A DNA stretch of 64,000 nucleotides from Epiperipatus broadwayi. Lineage: Eukaryota; Onychophora; Udeonychophora; Euonychophora; Peripatidae. Location: the NCBI GenBank assembly GCA_028023455.1, contig JAQFVV010012513.1:2790001-2854000 (forward strand), written 5' to 3'. Below the pieces are notes generated by a model. The model was not told the DNA's origin. It was given only the letters and a program-made list of their open reading frames with translations, and did no database searches. Of this stretch, positions 47,668 through 57,063 are shown piece by piece (position 1 is the stretch's first letter; each line of letters starts with the position of its first letter). The position numbers were made by a program, and so were the translations under genes.

Positions 47668-47722
<55 letters not shown>
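47668..47722. repeat. (TA)n microsatellite
   Basis: Uninterrupted AT dinucleotides inside unit Z1; frames here are artefacts. Confidence 0.97.
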
Positions 47723-47727
<5 letters not shown>

Positions 47728-47743
47728 GGAGATGGTAATTTGG

Positions 47744-47787
47744 ACCAACTGATGAGTGTTGGTTTAGCACAAAATAAGTATATTGGT
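47744..47787 (+). ncRNA. type-I hammerhead ribozyme candidate (Z1)
   Basis: Helix I ACCAA, core CTGATGA (47749-47755), stem II GTGTT/AGCAC closing loop GGTTT, AAAA in place of GAAA (47771-47774), short helix III ATA-AG-TAT, residue A, then TTGGT, which pairs perfectly with ACCAA. The single base difference from consensus is G12 changed to A. The cleavage triplet would be TAT-A (NUH type) rather than GTC. Confidence 0.6.
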
Positions 47788-47950
47788 GATTTTTTTTATC
47801 TTTTCTGCACATGTGTGGTCATGTGTATTAGTATTATGAGATAATGTGGAAAAGGGCTTGAAAGTCTGTGGTCAAATCCTCTATATTTACAATTAGTCTC
47901 CAGGTATAAGAGTGCCTGGTATTTCAAATCTTACATATTAAACCTGCATT

Positions 47951-48170
47951 CTGCCCATCCCTCTTCTATGTATTTAAATGGATAAGATTCCTACGTATGA
48001 GCAGTCAGAGTAACTTGAGGTCAACATGGGCATGACAACAATATTGCCATCAGTATGGGATTTAGAAATTTCTATCATCAGAATTTCGATGGTAATGATG
48101 GCAGAAGAGTTGAATTGAAGGAGGTCCATTAAAGTGTAAGGATTTGCTATCTTAATATAAACTGAGCATT

Positions 48171-48238
<68 letters not shown>

Positions 48239-48293
48239 GAGATGGTAATCTGGATCAACTGATAAGTGCTGGTTTAGCATGAAATATCTATAT
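47951..48293 (+). repeat. hammerhead-bearing repeat, family Z, unit 2 (5' part)
   Basis: Second tandem unit: the foldback's right arm is recognisable (about 48030-48170), then a (TA)n tract and the hammerhead. It is interrupted at about 48293-48298 by an RTE insertion and continues at about 51143. Confidence 0.7.
48173..48236. repeat. (TA)n microsatellite
   Basis: Uninterrupted AT dinucleotides inside unit Z2. Confidence 0.97.
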
Positions 48294-48297
48294 TGAT
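48254..48297 (+). ncRNA. type-I hammerhead ribozyme candidate (Z2)
   Basis: Helix I ATCAA, core CTGATAA (one change), stem II GTGCT/AGCAT, GAAA intact (48281-48284), helix III ATA-TC-TAT, A, then TTGAT pairing perfectly with ATCAA. Compared with Z1, helix I has a C-G pair replaced by T-A on both strands: a compensatory change. The RTE insertion begins right at the end of helix I. Confidence 0.62.
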
Positions 48298-48335
48298 GAT
48301 GACTTTTTATTTAGGTACTTACAACTGCAGATCAC

Positions 48336-49260
48336 TTTCAAGTGAAGGAAGATTGCAAGAATGAGAAGAAGAACTCTTATATTGAATGGGACATTATTGG
48401 ACTTTGTGAAGTTAGAAGAAATGGTGAAGAGACACTTGATTTAAAAAGTGGACTTATACTCTACTATAAAGGCACACATATTGGAAATACAAGTGGAGTA
48501 GGATTCATTATAAATAAAAAGTGGAAAAACAATATTCTGGAGATTGATGGTGATTGGACAGAGTGGCAAGATTAGTTATATAACTTAATAGCAGATACCA
48601 ATTGCAGATAATTCAGGTTATGCCCCAACAAGTTCTCATAGTGATGAAGTAGTAGAAGATTTTATATGGATGTACAAAGGGCTTTTGATCAGAGTAAACA
48701 ACATTTTAAAATTGTTATGGGAGACTTTAATGCTAGAATTGATAAACAAATGAAAGATGAAAGTGTTGTACGCAATTTTGGTTATGGTAATAGAAATGAG
48801 AGAGGATATAGACTTGTGGAGTTTGCAGAAAAAGAAAAACTTTAGATTATGAATTCTTTTTTTGAGAAAAATGTTAAAAGGAAATGGACATGGAAGCATC
48901 CAAATGAAGGTACAGCAGAATTGGATTATATTTTGACTAAACAGGAAATACATATTTCAAGATTGTAATGTTCTTAATAAATTTAACACAGGAAGTGAAC
49001 ATCGATTAGTAAGGTGTAAGATATAGGTTAATGTAAAACTAGAGAGACAAAAATTCGTAAGAAAAACAATATTTACAGTTGATATTCCTAATCTTCAGAA
49101 ACATTCTAATTAAGTTAAATTAGAACTTACAAACCGCTTTTCAAGTATTAGTAGATTTTGAACATGATTCAGATTTGACTGAAATTAATATGAAAATAAG
49201 TGATACACTTTTAAAAACTGCAACAAAGATAGCTGGTAGAAAAAAGCAGCAATTGACCAA
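48336..49260 (+). pseudogene. RTE endonuclease domain (copy d)
   Basis: Open piece 48342-48575 with WDIIGLCEVRR (catalytic Glu) and SGVGFIINKKWKNN. Then, across frameshifts, GDFNARI (about 48720), an ELDYIL-type segment (about 48915) and GSEHRLVRC (Asp of the SDH motif changed to Glu; about 48990). In-frame stops (for example about 48842, 49024 and 49111) disable it. Confidence 0.8.
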
Positions 49261-51118
49261 TAAAATTTCTACTGAGACTAGAGAATTTATGAAGAAAAGA
49301 AGGAATATGAAGATCTACAAAAACGATGCATTAAAAAGGATTGAATATTTCGAATTTTGTAAAATGGTGAGGAAAAGAGTTGAAAATGATATAAGAAAGT
49401 ATAACTGTGAACTAGCAAGGAAAACTGTAGAAGAAAATAAAAGTCTCAAGAATGTTAAACAATATTTTGGTATTGGTAGGAAATTTATATCTGCAATAAG
49501 AAAAAAAGATGGAATTATTACTAAAAAGAGAGATGACATCATGAAATTGGTAGAAGATTTTTATCAAGAATTATAAAGTAATAAAGAACAAGTACTTCCT
49601 ATATTTATTACCTCTTCCGAATTGCCCAGAATTTTAAATGAAGAAGTGAGAAATGCAATTAAATGTATGAAGAAAGGAAAGGCTCCAGATAATGATGGAA
49701 TTATAATTGATGTATTAAAAGAAGCAGGTTAAAAAATATATATATTTTTTTTAGAAAAGTTATATACTAAATGTCTAAATGATAAAGATGTACTGGATGA
49801 ATGGAAGAATGCAGTAATAATATTAATATTTAAAAAGGGTGATAAAGAAGATATTAGAAATTACAGACCTATCAGCCTTTTATCAGTTTTATATAAAAAT
49901 TTTACCAAGATAATTACAACTCGTCTATAGAGAACATTGGATTTCCACTAACCAAGAGAACAAGCTGGATTTAAAAGTGGTTTTAGTACAGTAGATCATA
50001 TCCAGGTATTGAGAGAAGTTATAGAAAGGACAAATGAGTACGAGTTGTCATTATGTTTTGGATTTGTAGATTATGAAAAGGCATTTGATTCTATAAATAT
50101 TTCTTCAGTGATTAAAGCATTGGATCATTAAAGTATAGATCCATGATATTGTCATATTTTAAAGAATATTTATAAAAATACATCAGCAACAATTAGATTA
50201 CATAATGATACTGGGAAAGTCAACATTGAGAAAGGTGTAAAACAAGGTGACTCCATATCTCCAAAACTTTTTTACAGCAGTGCTGCAAGAAGATTTTGTG
50301 GATTAAAATGGGAAACTAAAGGAGTGAAAGTAAATGGAGATTATTTAAGTCATTTAAATTTCGCAGATGATGTAGTTGTTTTTGAAAATAATGCTTCAGA
50401 GCTGCAGGAAATGTTGCAGGAGTTATCAGATGAAAGTAAGAAATTAGGACTAAAGATAAGTGTTAAAAAGACTAAAGTAATGTTTAATCGATTTGCTCAA
50501 AATATGAAAACAAAGATTGATTATGATGAATTAGAAGAAGTTAACAGTTACAAATATCTTGGTCAGATTATTAATACAGATGGAAACATAATGGAGGAAA
50601 TTAATCATAGAATTAAACTTGGTTGGAGTGCTTTTGGTACAAATAACTTGATACTAAAAGGAAATATGCCTATGTGTTTGAAAAGGAAGGTTTTTAATAA
50701 ATGTGTTTTACCAGTTCTTACTTATGGATCTGAGACTTGGACACTTAATAGAAGAGCAATACAGAGACTTCAGACCACTCAAAGAAGTATGGAGAGATGT
50801 ATGTTGGGAGTAACAAGAAGAGATTGAAAATGCAATGTATGGGTAAGAGAACAAACAGGTGTTATTGACCTCATTGAAAAAATTAAAAGATTGAAGTGGA
50901 GTTGGGCTGGGCGTATTGCTAGATGATATAATAATAGATGGACAATTGAAATTTTTAACTGGATTCCAAGAGAATGTAAAAGACCCAGAAAGAGACAACA
51001 TGTGAGATGGATGGATGAAATAAGAAAGTGTGCAGGGTAATGTGGCAAAGAGAAGCTAAAGATCGAGAAGATGGATTAAACTTCGAGAGACCTTCATCCT
51101 GCAGTGGATTGATAATGG
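49175..51118 (+). pseudogene. RTE reverse transcriptase and C-terminal domain (copy d)
   Basis: Open pieces 49175-49576 (linker, KTATKIAGRKKQQLTNKIST) and 50324-50827 (FADDVVVFENN motif C with both Asp; then NSYKYLGQIINTDGNIMEE and TYGSETWTLNRRAIQRLQTT). Between them motif A (FVDYEKAFDSI, about 50060) and a motif B relic (VKQGDSISPK, about 50240) remain in broken frames. A stop at 50825 cuts off the last ~95 residues (KWSWAG..., RWMDEIRKCAG...), which are still visible at DNA level. Confidence 0.85.
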
Positions 51119-51142
51119 TTGTTGATGATGATGATGATGATG

Positions 51143-51262
51143 TATATTGTTGATTATTTATCTTTTTTGCCTGTGTGTAGTTAGGTGTATCAGTAGTATG
51201 AGATAGTGTGGATAGTGAAGTAGCTTGAAAGTCTGTGTTCAAACCCCTATATTTCTAGTATT
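51143..51262 (+). repeat. hammerhead repeat Z unit 2, 3' part with tRNA-like tail
   Basis: Continuation of unit Z2 after the RTE insertion: gtgtgtagttaggtgtatca, agtatgagatagtgtgg and GTGTTCAAACCCC (B box-like, about 51235-51247). The pair TAGTATGAGATAGTGTGG / GTTCAAACCCC has the order and spacing of pol III A and B boxes, but the A box is weak. Confidence 0.6.
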
Positions 51263-51468
51263 GTAATGTTATATGAAAATTTATATTTATATATATATTA
51301 AAAATTAAATATTGCCTAAAGTTATACTAACAATTAAAAATAAAATAGAAATTCATACAACATTACAATACTAGCCAAAACAACAAAATGTTTACTAAAA
51401 TTCTTAATCAATCATAGTTTCATCTACTAATAAATAAATCTTCTCAAGGGAAATTCAACTAAATACAG

Positions 51469-51549
<81 letters not shown>

Positions 51550-52380
51550 CAAAACAAAATAGTCTTTTCATCATTCACTTCAACAATAAACTTTCTCAAG
51601 CAACAAAAAATGTCTTAATGAGATTGATGGCTTCAGATTCAAAAAATTTTATCATCAGAATTTTTTTTACTCTTATTCAATTCACTTCTTTTATAAAAGA
51701 TAAACTCTGTATTCAAAACTGAATTTTGATATCTATTTTTAACTCTATTCTTATGACCTTTTACTTTTTCTTTAACTCTTAATTTACTCTAACCTATATA
51801 ATTTTATTACAACTACAAGGTATCTTATAAACTACCCCAGAAATAGATTTGCAATCAATGACTCTTTTGAACTATTTAGAAATTAATTTAAATTCAGATT
51901 CTTTTTCCAGGCCCCTTTTATATCACCCAATAAAAAACATTCTCATAAATCAATTTATTAATTGATACCATATAGGGCAAATTTTTTTTTTTTACCCACT
52001 ATCAATTAAATCTTTATTATTAACTGATTTATAAATATCTTAATATATTATTTCTAATAAATTCATGATTTCTTCTGAACTCAATATAGTCAGTAGCAAA
52101 TTGACTTTTCTGTATATAACTATTATTTTCAAAGTTATTAGTTGTTCTACTCCTATAACAAAAATTCAATAAAGAAAGTTTCTTATGAGTAAAATGTTGA
52201 TAACTGTCTGATCTTATCATATATCTTAAATTTTTTGTTTTAATAAATTGACTACAAAAAAAAAACAAATCTAAAAATTTTGACTTATCAAATTCAAAAA
52301 TGTACTCCCCTCAGTAGTTAATTTAATATTAGAATCAAAAGCATTAATCTATCAAAAATCCTTCAATTTATATTTCTGTA
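51263..52380 (-). pseudogene. Penelope-like element, endonuclease region and 3' tail (copy C-minus, 3' part)
   Basis: The minus strand from about 52370 down: a coding stretch with the frame 52268-52029 (SDSYQHFTHKKLSLLNF, CYRSRTTNNFENNSYI, DYIEFRRNHEFIRNN), the equivalent of WKKGSDLNSLLN (about 51910), a decayed IYKIPC.C.KIYIG (about 51830-51785), the EAINLIKTF-type end (about 51615) and the shared tail to about 51300. A (TA)n tract (51470-51547) sits within the tail. It continues upstream beyond the RTE fragment at 52381-52651. Confidence 0.7.
51470..51547. repeat. (TA)n microsatellite
   Basis: About 39 AT dinucleotides. Confidence 0.97.
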
Positions 52381-52651
52381 AAAATTAAAAGACTGAAGTG
52401 GAGTTGGCTGGACATATTGCTAGAAGAGATGATAATAGATGGACAATTGAAATTTTGAACTGGATACCAAGAGATTGTAAAAGACCCAGAAAGAACCACA
52501 TGTGAGATTGATGGATGAAATAAGAATGTGTGCTGGGGTGATGTAGAGAAGAGAAGCTAAAGATAGGAAAAGATGGATTGAACTTGGAGAGACTTTCATC
52601 CTGCAGTGGATTGATAATGGTTGATGATGATGATGATGATGATGGCAGCAA
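52381..52651 (+). mobile_element. RTE 3'-terminal fragment inserted in a Penelope copy
   Basis: Only the last ~270 bp of an RTE element (KIKRLKWSW... to WIDNG in broken frame) ending in (TGA)n at 52622-52643. It interrupts the minus-strand Penelope RT just downstream of its YVDD motif, so it is a severely 5'-truncated, later insertion. Confidence 0.85.
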
Positions 52652-52950
52652 ACAATCATCAACATACCTAAAAAATAATTTTAAAGAAAGAGAAAAATGA
52701 TTAATAATATTATTGTCTAAAAAATCAATGTAGACAGATCACATTAAAGGAGAAATAACATAACCAATAACCTATCCCTCTTTAATATTATAAAATGCAT
52801 CATTTTACACAAAATACATAAAACATTAATATTATGTGCAGAAAAAATATTCAAATTTCTTTAAAAAAGTAAGAAATATATCAATGTTTTTTTTCTAACT
52901 AAATAGTTCTAAACAAACAATTGATTTTAAATTTCTTATTGGAATAGTTT
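52652..52950 (-). pseudogene. Penelope-like reverse transcriptase core (copy C-minus, 5' part)
   Basis: The minus-strand reading (about 52800-52655) contains two adjacent RT motifs of Penelope-like type: YNIKEG.VIGYVISPLM..VYIDF (motif B region, with two stops) followed by KLFFRYVDDCLL, whose YVDD is the catalytic motif C. Upstream (to about 52950) only a faint finger/palm relic is readable (KKFEYFF). This is the only RT part of a Penelope element in the window. The RT core proves that the GIY-YIG copies come from retroelements, not from free-standing endonucleases. Confidence 0.8.
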
Positions 52951-53345
52951 ATAACATACCTTGTAATTTATTAAAATTTATATAGGTCAATGCAAATTAA
53001 GTCTTCATGAAAGAATTAAAGTTCATAAGAGTAGAATTAAAAATAGATACTAAAATTCAGTTTTGTTTATTCATGAAGTGACTACAGGTCATAAAATATT
53101 ATTTGATAATGCAGAGGTTATATTTTATAAAAAAAAAGAATTAAAAAAATCCTAGTCACAAGGCCATCAATGATGTTAAAGGAAGTTGGTTGTTGAAATG
53201 AATGATAAGAAAATGTTTAGTTGAATGTCATTTGAGAGGATCTATTTGTTAAAAGATGAAACCATGGTTGTGTAAGAATTTTAGTAAAAATTGTTTTGGT
53301 ATTGTAGTGTTATATTAATTTCTATTATATATATATATATATAAG
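52940..53345 (+). pseudogene. Penelope-like GIY-YIG endonuclease and tail (copy C-plus)
   Basis: Begins GIVYNIPCN (about 52945), then after a one-base shift IYIGQCKLSLHERIKVHKSR (about 52978-53037), then HEVTTGHKILFDNAEVIFYK (about 53070-53130) and a decayed end at about 53180. The shared noncoding tail (gatgaaaccatggttgtgta) runs into a short (TA)n at about 53343. It faces away from the C-minus copy: again a head-to-head pair. Confidence 0.8.
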
Positions 53346-53999
53346 ACTAAAGTAATGTTTAATCGATTTGCTCAAAATATGAAAATAAAGATTGATTATG
53401 AAGAATTAGAAGAAGTTAACAGTTACAAATACCTTGGTCAGATTATTAATACAGATGGAAACATAATGGAGGAAATTAATCATAGAATTAAACTTGGTTG
53501 GAGTGCTTTTGGTAGAAATAACTTGATACTAAAAGGAAATATGCCTATGTGTTTGAAAAGGATGGTTTTTAACAAATGTGTTTTGCCAGTTCTTACTTAT
53601 GGATCTGAGACTTGGACACTTAATAGAAGAGCAATACAGAGACTTCAGACCACTCAAAGGAGTATGGAGTGATGTATGTTGGGAGTAACAAAAAGAGATC
53701 GAAAACGCAATGTATGGGTAAGACAACAAACAGGTGTTACTGACCTTATTGAAAAAAATAAAAGATTGAAATGGAGTTGGGCTGGACATATTGCTAGAAG
53801 AGATGATAATAGATGGACAATTGAAATTTTAAACTGGATTCCAAAAGATTGTAAAAGACCCAGAAAGAGACCACATGTAAGATGGATGGATGAAATAAGA
53901 AAATGTGCAGGGGTGTTGTGGAGAATAGAAGCTAAAGATAGTAGAAGATGGATTAAACTTGGAGAGACCTTCATCCTGCAGTGGATTGATAATGGTTGA

Positions 54000-54003
<4 letters not shown>
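53345..54003 (+). pseudogene. RTE 3' fragment (copy f)
   Basis: A 5'-truncated RTE copy starting inside the thumb/C-terminal region (KTKVMFNRFAQNMKIKI) directly after a (TA)n tract. The frames 53355-53672 and 53676-53999 are separated by a single stop (TGA at 53671-53673, replacing the Arg of MERCMLG). It is otherwise the best preserved C-terminal domain in the window: TYGSETWTLNRRAIQRLQTT, RLKWSWAGHIARRDDNRWT, RPHVRWMDEIRKCAG and FILQWIDNG. The 3' end runs into (TA)n without the usual long GAT tail. Confidence 0.88.
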
Positions 54004-54038
<35 letters not shown>

Positions 54039-54052
54039 ATATATATATATAC
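54002..54052. repeat. (TA)n microsatellite
   Basis: AT repeat at the 3' end of an RTE fragment. Confidence 0.95.
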
Positions 54053-54239
54053 AAAAGTATATAACACTTAATATTAGCAAAGTAACTAATTTATATTAAA
54101 ATTCTCTCATCAACATGGAATTATCTATTAGACAAATAGAGTTTCTCAAGTAAATTATAACATACATATATAAAATTAAGTCATATGTCACATGATCTTA
54201 TATAACTTGCATTTACAAATATGTAAAACAAAAAATTTG

Positions 54240-54500
54240 TGCTAATAGCTCTAACAAGCTTTTTTATGATAAATGCAAGAGAAAGCATTCACATCATCTT
54301 TATCTAGGATTTTCCCCATTCCCAGACTGTTTTGAAGCTATGGCTGTCTTCAGTGAGGTGTTAGAACCCTAGATTTAGAAAAACTAATTAAAGCTAAGCA
54401 TTTATACAAAAGTTATCTCTCAAGAAAACTAAAAATTTTAGATATCTACAAGTCTTTAAATTGAGCTCTCTGACTGAAATAATCATATGGGTCTGAACTC
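54240..54500 (-). repeat. family Y arm, left side of composite foldback
   Basis: About 260 bp that is the reverse complement of 55677-55941. It holds a Y-type hammerhead-like motif (about 54318-54360) and the block acaagcttttttatgataaa shared with the right side. Confidence 0.75.
54318..54360 (-). ncRNA. hammerhead-like motif (Y2)
   Basis: Minus strand: CACCTCA, CTGAAGA (core with U changed to A), CAGCCATAGCTTC, AAAA instead of GAAA, CA, GTC, TGGGAATGGGG. Two core changes make activity unlikely in this copy. Confidence 0.42.
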
Positions 54501-55567
54501 TTTTCCATACCATTTTACAAAATTCGAGATATTCAATTCTTTTTAATACATCATTTTTGTATATCTTAATATTCCTTCTTTTCTTCATAAATTCTCTAGT
54601 CTCAGTAGAAATTTTATTAGTCAATTGCTGCTTTTTTCTACCAGCTATGTTTGTTGCAGTTTTTAAAAGTGTATCAGTTATTTTCATATTAATTTCATTC
54701 AAATCTGAATCATGTTCAAAATCTCCTAACACTTGAAACCTATTTGTAAGTTCTAATTTAAATTCATTAGAATGTTTCTGAAGGTTAGGAATATCAACTG
54801 TAAATATTGTTTTTCTTAATAATTTTTGTCTCTCTAGTTTCACATTAACACGTAACTTACACCTTACTAATTGATGATCACTTCCTGTGTTAAATTTACT
54901 AAGAACATTACAATCTTGAAATATGTATTTTCTGTTAGTCAAAATATAATCCAATTCTGCTGTACCTTCATTTGGATGCTTCCATGTCCATTTCCTTTTA
55001 ACATTTTTCTCAAAAAATGAATTCATAATATAAAGTTTTTCTTTTTCTGCAAACCCCACAAGTCTATGTCCTCTCTCATTTCTATTACCATAACCAAAAT
55101 TACCTACAGCACATTCATCTTTCATTTGTCTACCAATTCTAGCATTAAAGTCTCCCATAACAATTTTAAAATGTTGTTTACTCTGATCAAAAGCCTTTTG
55201 TGCATCCATATAAAAATCTTCTACTACTTCATCACTATGAGAACTTGTTGGAGCATAAACCTGAATTACCTGCATTTGGTATCTGCTATTAAGTTGTATA
55301 ACTAATCTTGCCACTCTGTCCAATACACCATCAATCTCCACAATATTGTTCTTCCACTTTTATTTATAATGAATCCTCTCCGCTTGTATTTCCAATATGT
55401 GTGCCTTTATAATAGAGTATATGTCCACTTTTTAAATCAATTGTTTCTTCTCCTTTTCTTCTAACTTCACAAAGTCCAATAATGTCCCATTTAATATAAG
55501 ACAGTTCTTCTTCTAATTCTTGCAATCTTCCTTCACTTGAAAGTGATCTGCAGTTGTAAGTACCTAA
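54501..55567 (-). pseudogene. RTE endonuclease fragment (copy g)
   Basis: The longest open frame of the window lies here (minus, 55341-54394, 315 codons). It contains most of the endonuclease: VIQVYAPTSSHSDEVV, GDFNARIGRQM (Asp-x-Asn), ELDYILTNRKYIF, NTGSDHQLVRC and the linker TATNIAGRKK. Upstream, after a frameshift at about 55365, the IIGLCEVRRKGEE piece with the catalytic Glu remains (about 55450). The last ~35 codons run out of the RTE into the flanking Y repeat at 54500, so the ORF end is a chimera. The RT half is absent. Confidence 0.85.
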
Positions 55568-55945
55568 ACAAGCTTATTTTTATGATAAATGCTACAAGAG
55601 AAAGCATTAAAATCATCTTTATCTAGGATGGTCCCCATCCCCAGATTGGTTTCAAGATATGGTGTATCTGAATTAAGATCAGGCCCATATGATTATTTCA
55701 ATTGAAGAGCTAAATTTAAAGACAAGTAGATGTCTGAAATTTTCAGATCTTCTTATGAGATAACTATTAGATAAGTGCTTAATTTGAGTTGGTGTTTTAA
55801 ATATGGTATCCTAGATCCTTACTGAAGAGAGTCATAGTTCAAAACTAGTCTGGGAATGAAAACAATCCTAGATAAAAATGATTTTTTTGCTTTCTCTTAT
55901 AGCATTTATCATAAAAAAGCTTGTTTAGAGCTATTAACATGCTCT
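55568..55945 (+). repeat. family Y foldback, right side of composite
   Basis: Arms about 55568-55660 and 55838-55938 are inverted copies (acaagcttatttttatgata, atctttatctaggat). The stretch 55677-55941 is also the reverse complement of 54240-54500. A plus-strand hammerhead-like motif lies at 55815-55858 and a decayed minus one at about 55636-55680. Confidence 0.75.
55815..55858 (+). ncRNA. hammerhead-like motif (Y3)
   Basis: Plus strand: TCCTTA, CTGAAGA (55822-55828), GAGTCATAGTTC, AAAACTAGTC with palindromic helix III ACTAGT and GTC at 55848-55850, then TGGGAATGA. GAAA is changed to AAAA. Confidence 0.42.
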
Positions 55946-56338
55946 TTATTTTTTATATATATGTTATATATAGAGCTCGCAAATAAGCTCTTAACAAGCT
56001 TTGCAGAATATTAAATTAGGTCATGTGACATATGACTTGATTTTTTTGTAATATATATATATATTTTTACAATAATGTAAAAATATTGCAAATTGAAAAA
56101 AATATCAACAAAAGGAAAATAAATGAAACTATGCTAATATACAAATACAAACATGACTTAATTAACAAGCAGAAAATGTTAAGATCACATAATTGTGAGA
56201 AGGTTAGCCTTTTAAAGTGTTAGTTGACAAAGACTATGAGAATAATCGAAAGTACTCCTAAGTGGATAAAAAATTTTAAGTTATACTTTACATATATCTG
56301 ATTACTGTATTTGTAAATATTCTTATATAATTACACAC
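55946..56338. other. AT-rich sequence with a Y-family boundary
   Basis: About 55974-56012 repeats the start of Y1 (ctcgcaaataagctcttaac). The rest has nothing recognised. Confidence 0.45.
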
Positions 56339-56339
56339 A

Positions 56340-57063
56340 TATATCATCATCATCATCACCATCATCAACCATTATCAATCCACTGCAGGATGAAGGTCTC
56401 TCCAAGTTCAATCCATCTTTTCCTATCTTTAGCTTCTCTTCTCCACATCACCCCTGCACACTTTCTCATTTCATCCATCCATCTCACATGTGGTCTCTTT
56501 CTAGGTCTTTTACAATCTCTTGGAATCCAGTTAAAAATTTCAATTGTCCATCTATTATCATCTCTTTTAACAATATGTCCAGCCCAACTCCACTTCAGTC
56601 TTTTAATTTTTTCAATGAGGTCAGTAATACCTGTTTGTTCTCTTACCCATACATTGCATTTTTGATCCCTTCTTGTTACTCCCGACATGCATCTTTCCAT
56701 GCTTCTTTGAGTGGTCTGAAGTCTCTGTATTGCTCTTCTATTAAGTGTCCAAGTCTCAGATCCATAAGTAAGAACTGGCAAAACACATTTATTAAAAACC
56801 TTCCTTTTCAAACACATAGGCATATTTCCTTTTAGTATCAAGTTATTTCTACCAAAAGCACTCCAACCAAGTTTAATTCTATGATTAATTTCTACAGGAA
56901 ATGTTTCAGGAGTTATCAGATGAAGATAGGAAAGTAGGACTAAAGATAAATGTTAAAAAGACTAAAGTAATGTTTAATAGATTTTCTCAAAATATGAAAA
57001 TAAAGATTGATTATGATAAGGTAGAAGAAGTTAACAGTTACAAATACCTTGGTCGGATTATTA
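56340..57063 (-). mobile_element. RTE 3' fragment with 5' inversion (copy h)
   Basis: Minus-strand RTE 3' part (56892-56344; frame 56841-56365 with TYGSETWTLNRRAIQRLQTT, KWSWAGHIVKRDDNRWT, RWMDEMRKCAG and FILQWIDNG) ending in an (ATC)n tail at 56344-56367. It is joined at about 56893 to a plus-strand RTE segment (56893-57063; frame 56901-57122 with EVNSYKYLGRIIN) that would lie immediately upstream in an intact element, minus about 20 bp. Such a head-to-head layout is the signature of twin priming. Confidence 0.85.

Larger units (their letters stand above)
47415..47950 (+). repeat. hammerhead-bearing repeat, family Z, unit 1
   Basis: A foldback (arms about 47420-47525 and 47535-47645) is followed by a (TA)n tract, then the hammerhead (47744-47787), then a tRNA-like tail with a B box-like segment (TGGTCAAATCC, about 47870). 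The unit is repeated about 506 bp downstream (cattaaagtgtaag at about 47622 and 48129), so Z1 and Z2 form a tandem dimer. Confidence 0.7.
48294..51142 (+). mobile_element. RTE-clade non-LTR retrotransposon, 5'-truncated, inserted in repeat Z2
   Basis: About 2.85 kb plus-strand element. It lacks the 5' leader (starts near gatgactttttatttaggta), carries the endonuclease and RT ORF in broken form, and ends in a (GAT)n tail at 51124-51142. It interrupts the Z2 repeat: tatattgatgat at its left edge and tatattgttgat just after its tail look like a target-site duplication of about 12 bp. The better matched pieces are 85-95% similar to the 30.9-33.7 kb copy by eye. Confidence 0.85.

Noticed and set aside
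50708-51242. Minus-strand frames of 75-97 codons over the RTE copies (also 53529-54080, 52385-52665, 48636-48953 and plus frames 56390-56835, 32841-33260, 55066-55305)
   Set aside because: They are antisense shadows of the RTE coding sequence; the sense strand carries the endonuclease and RT motifs.
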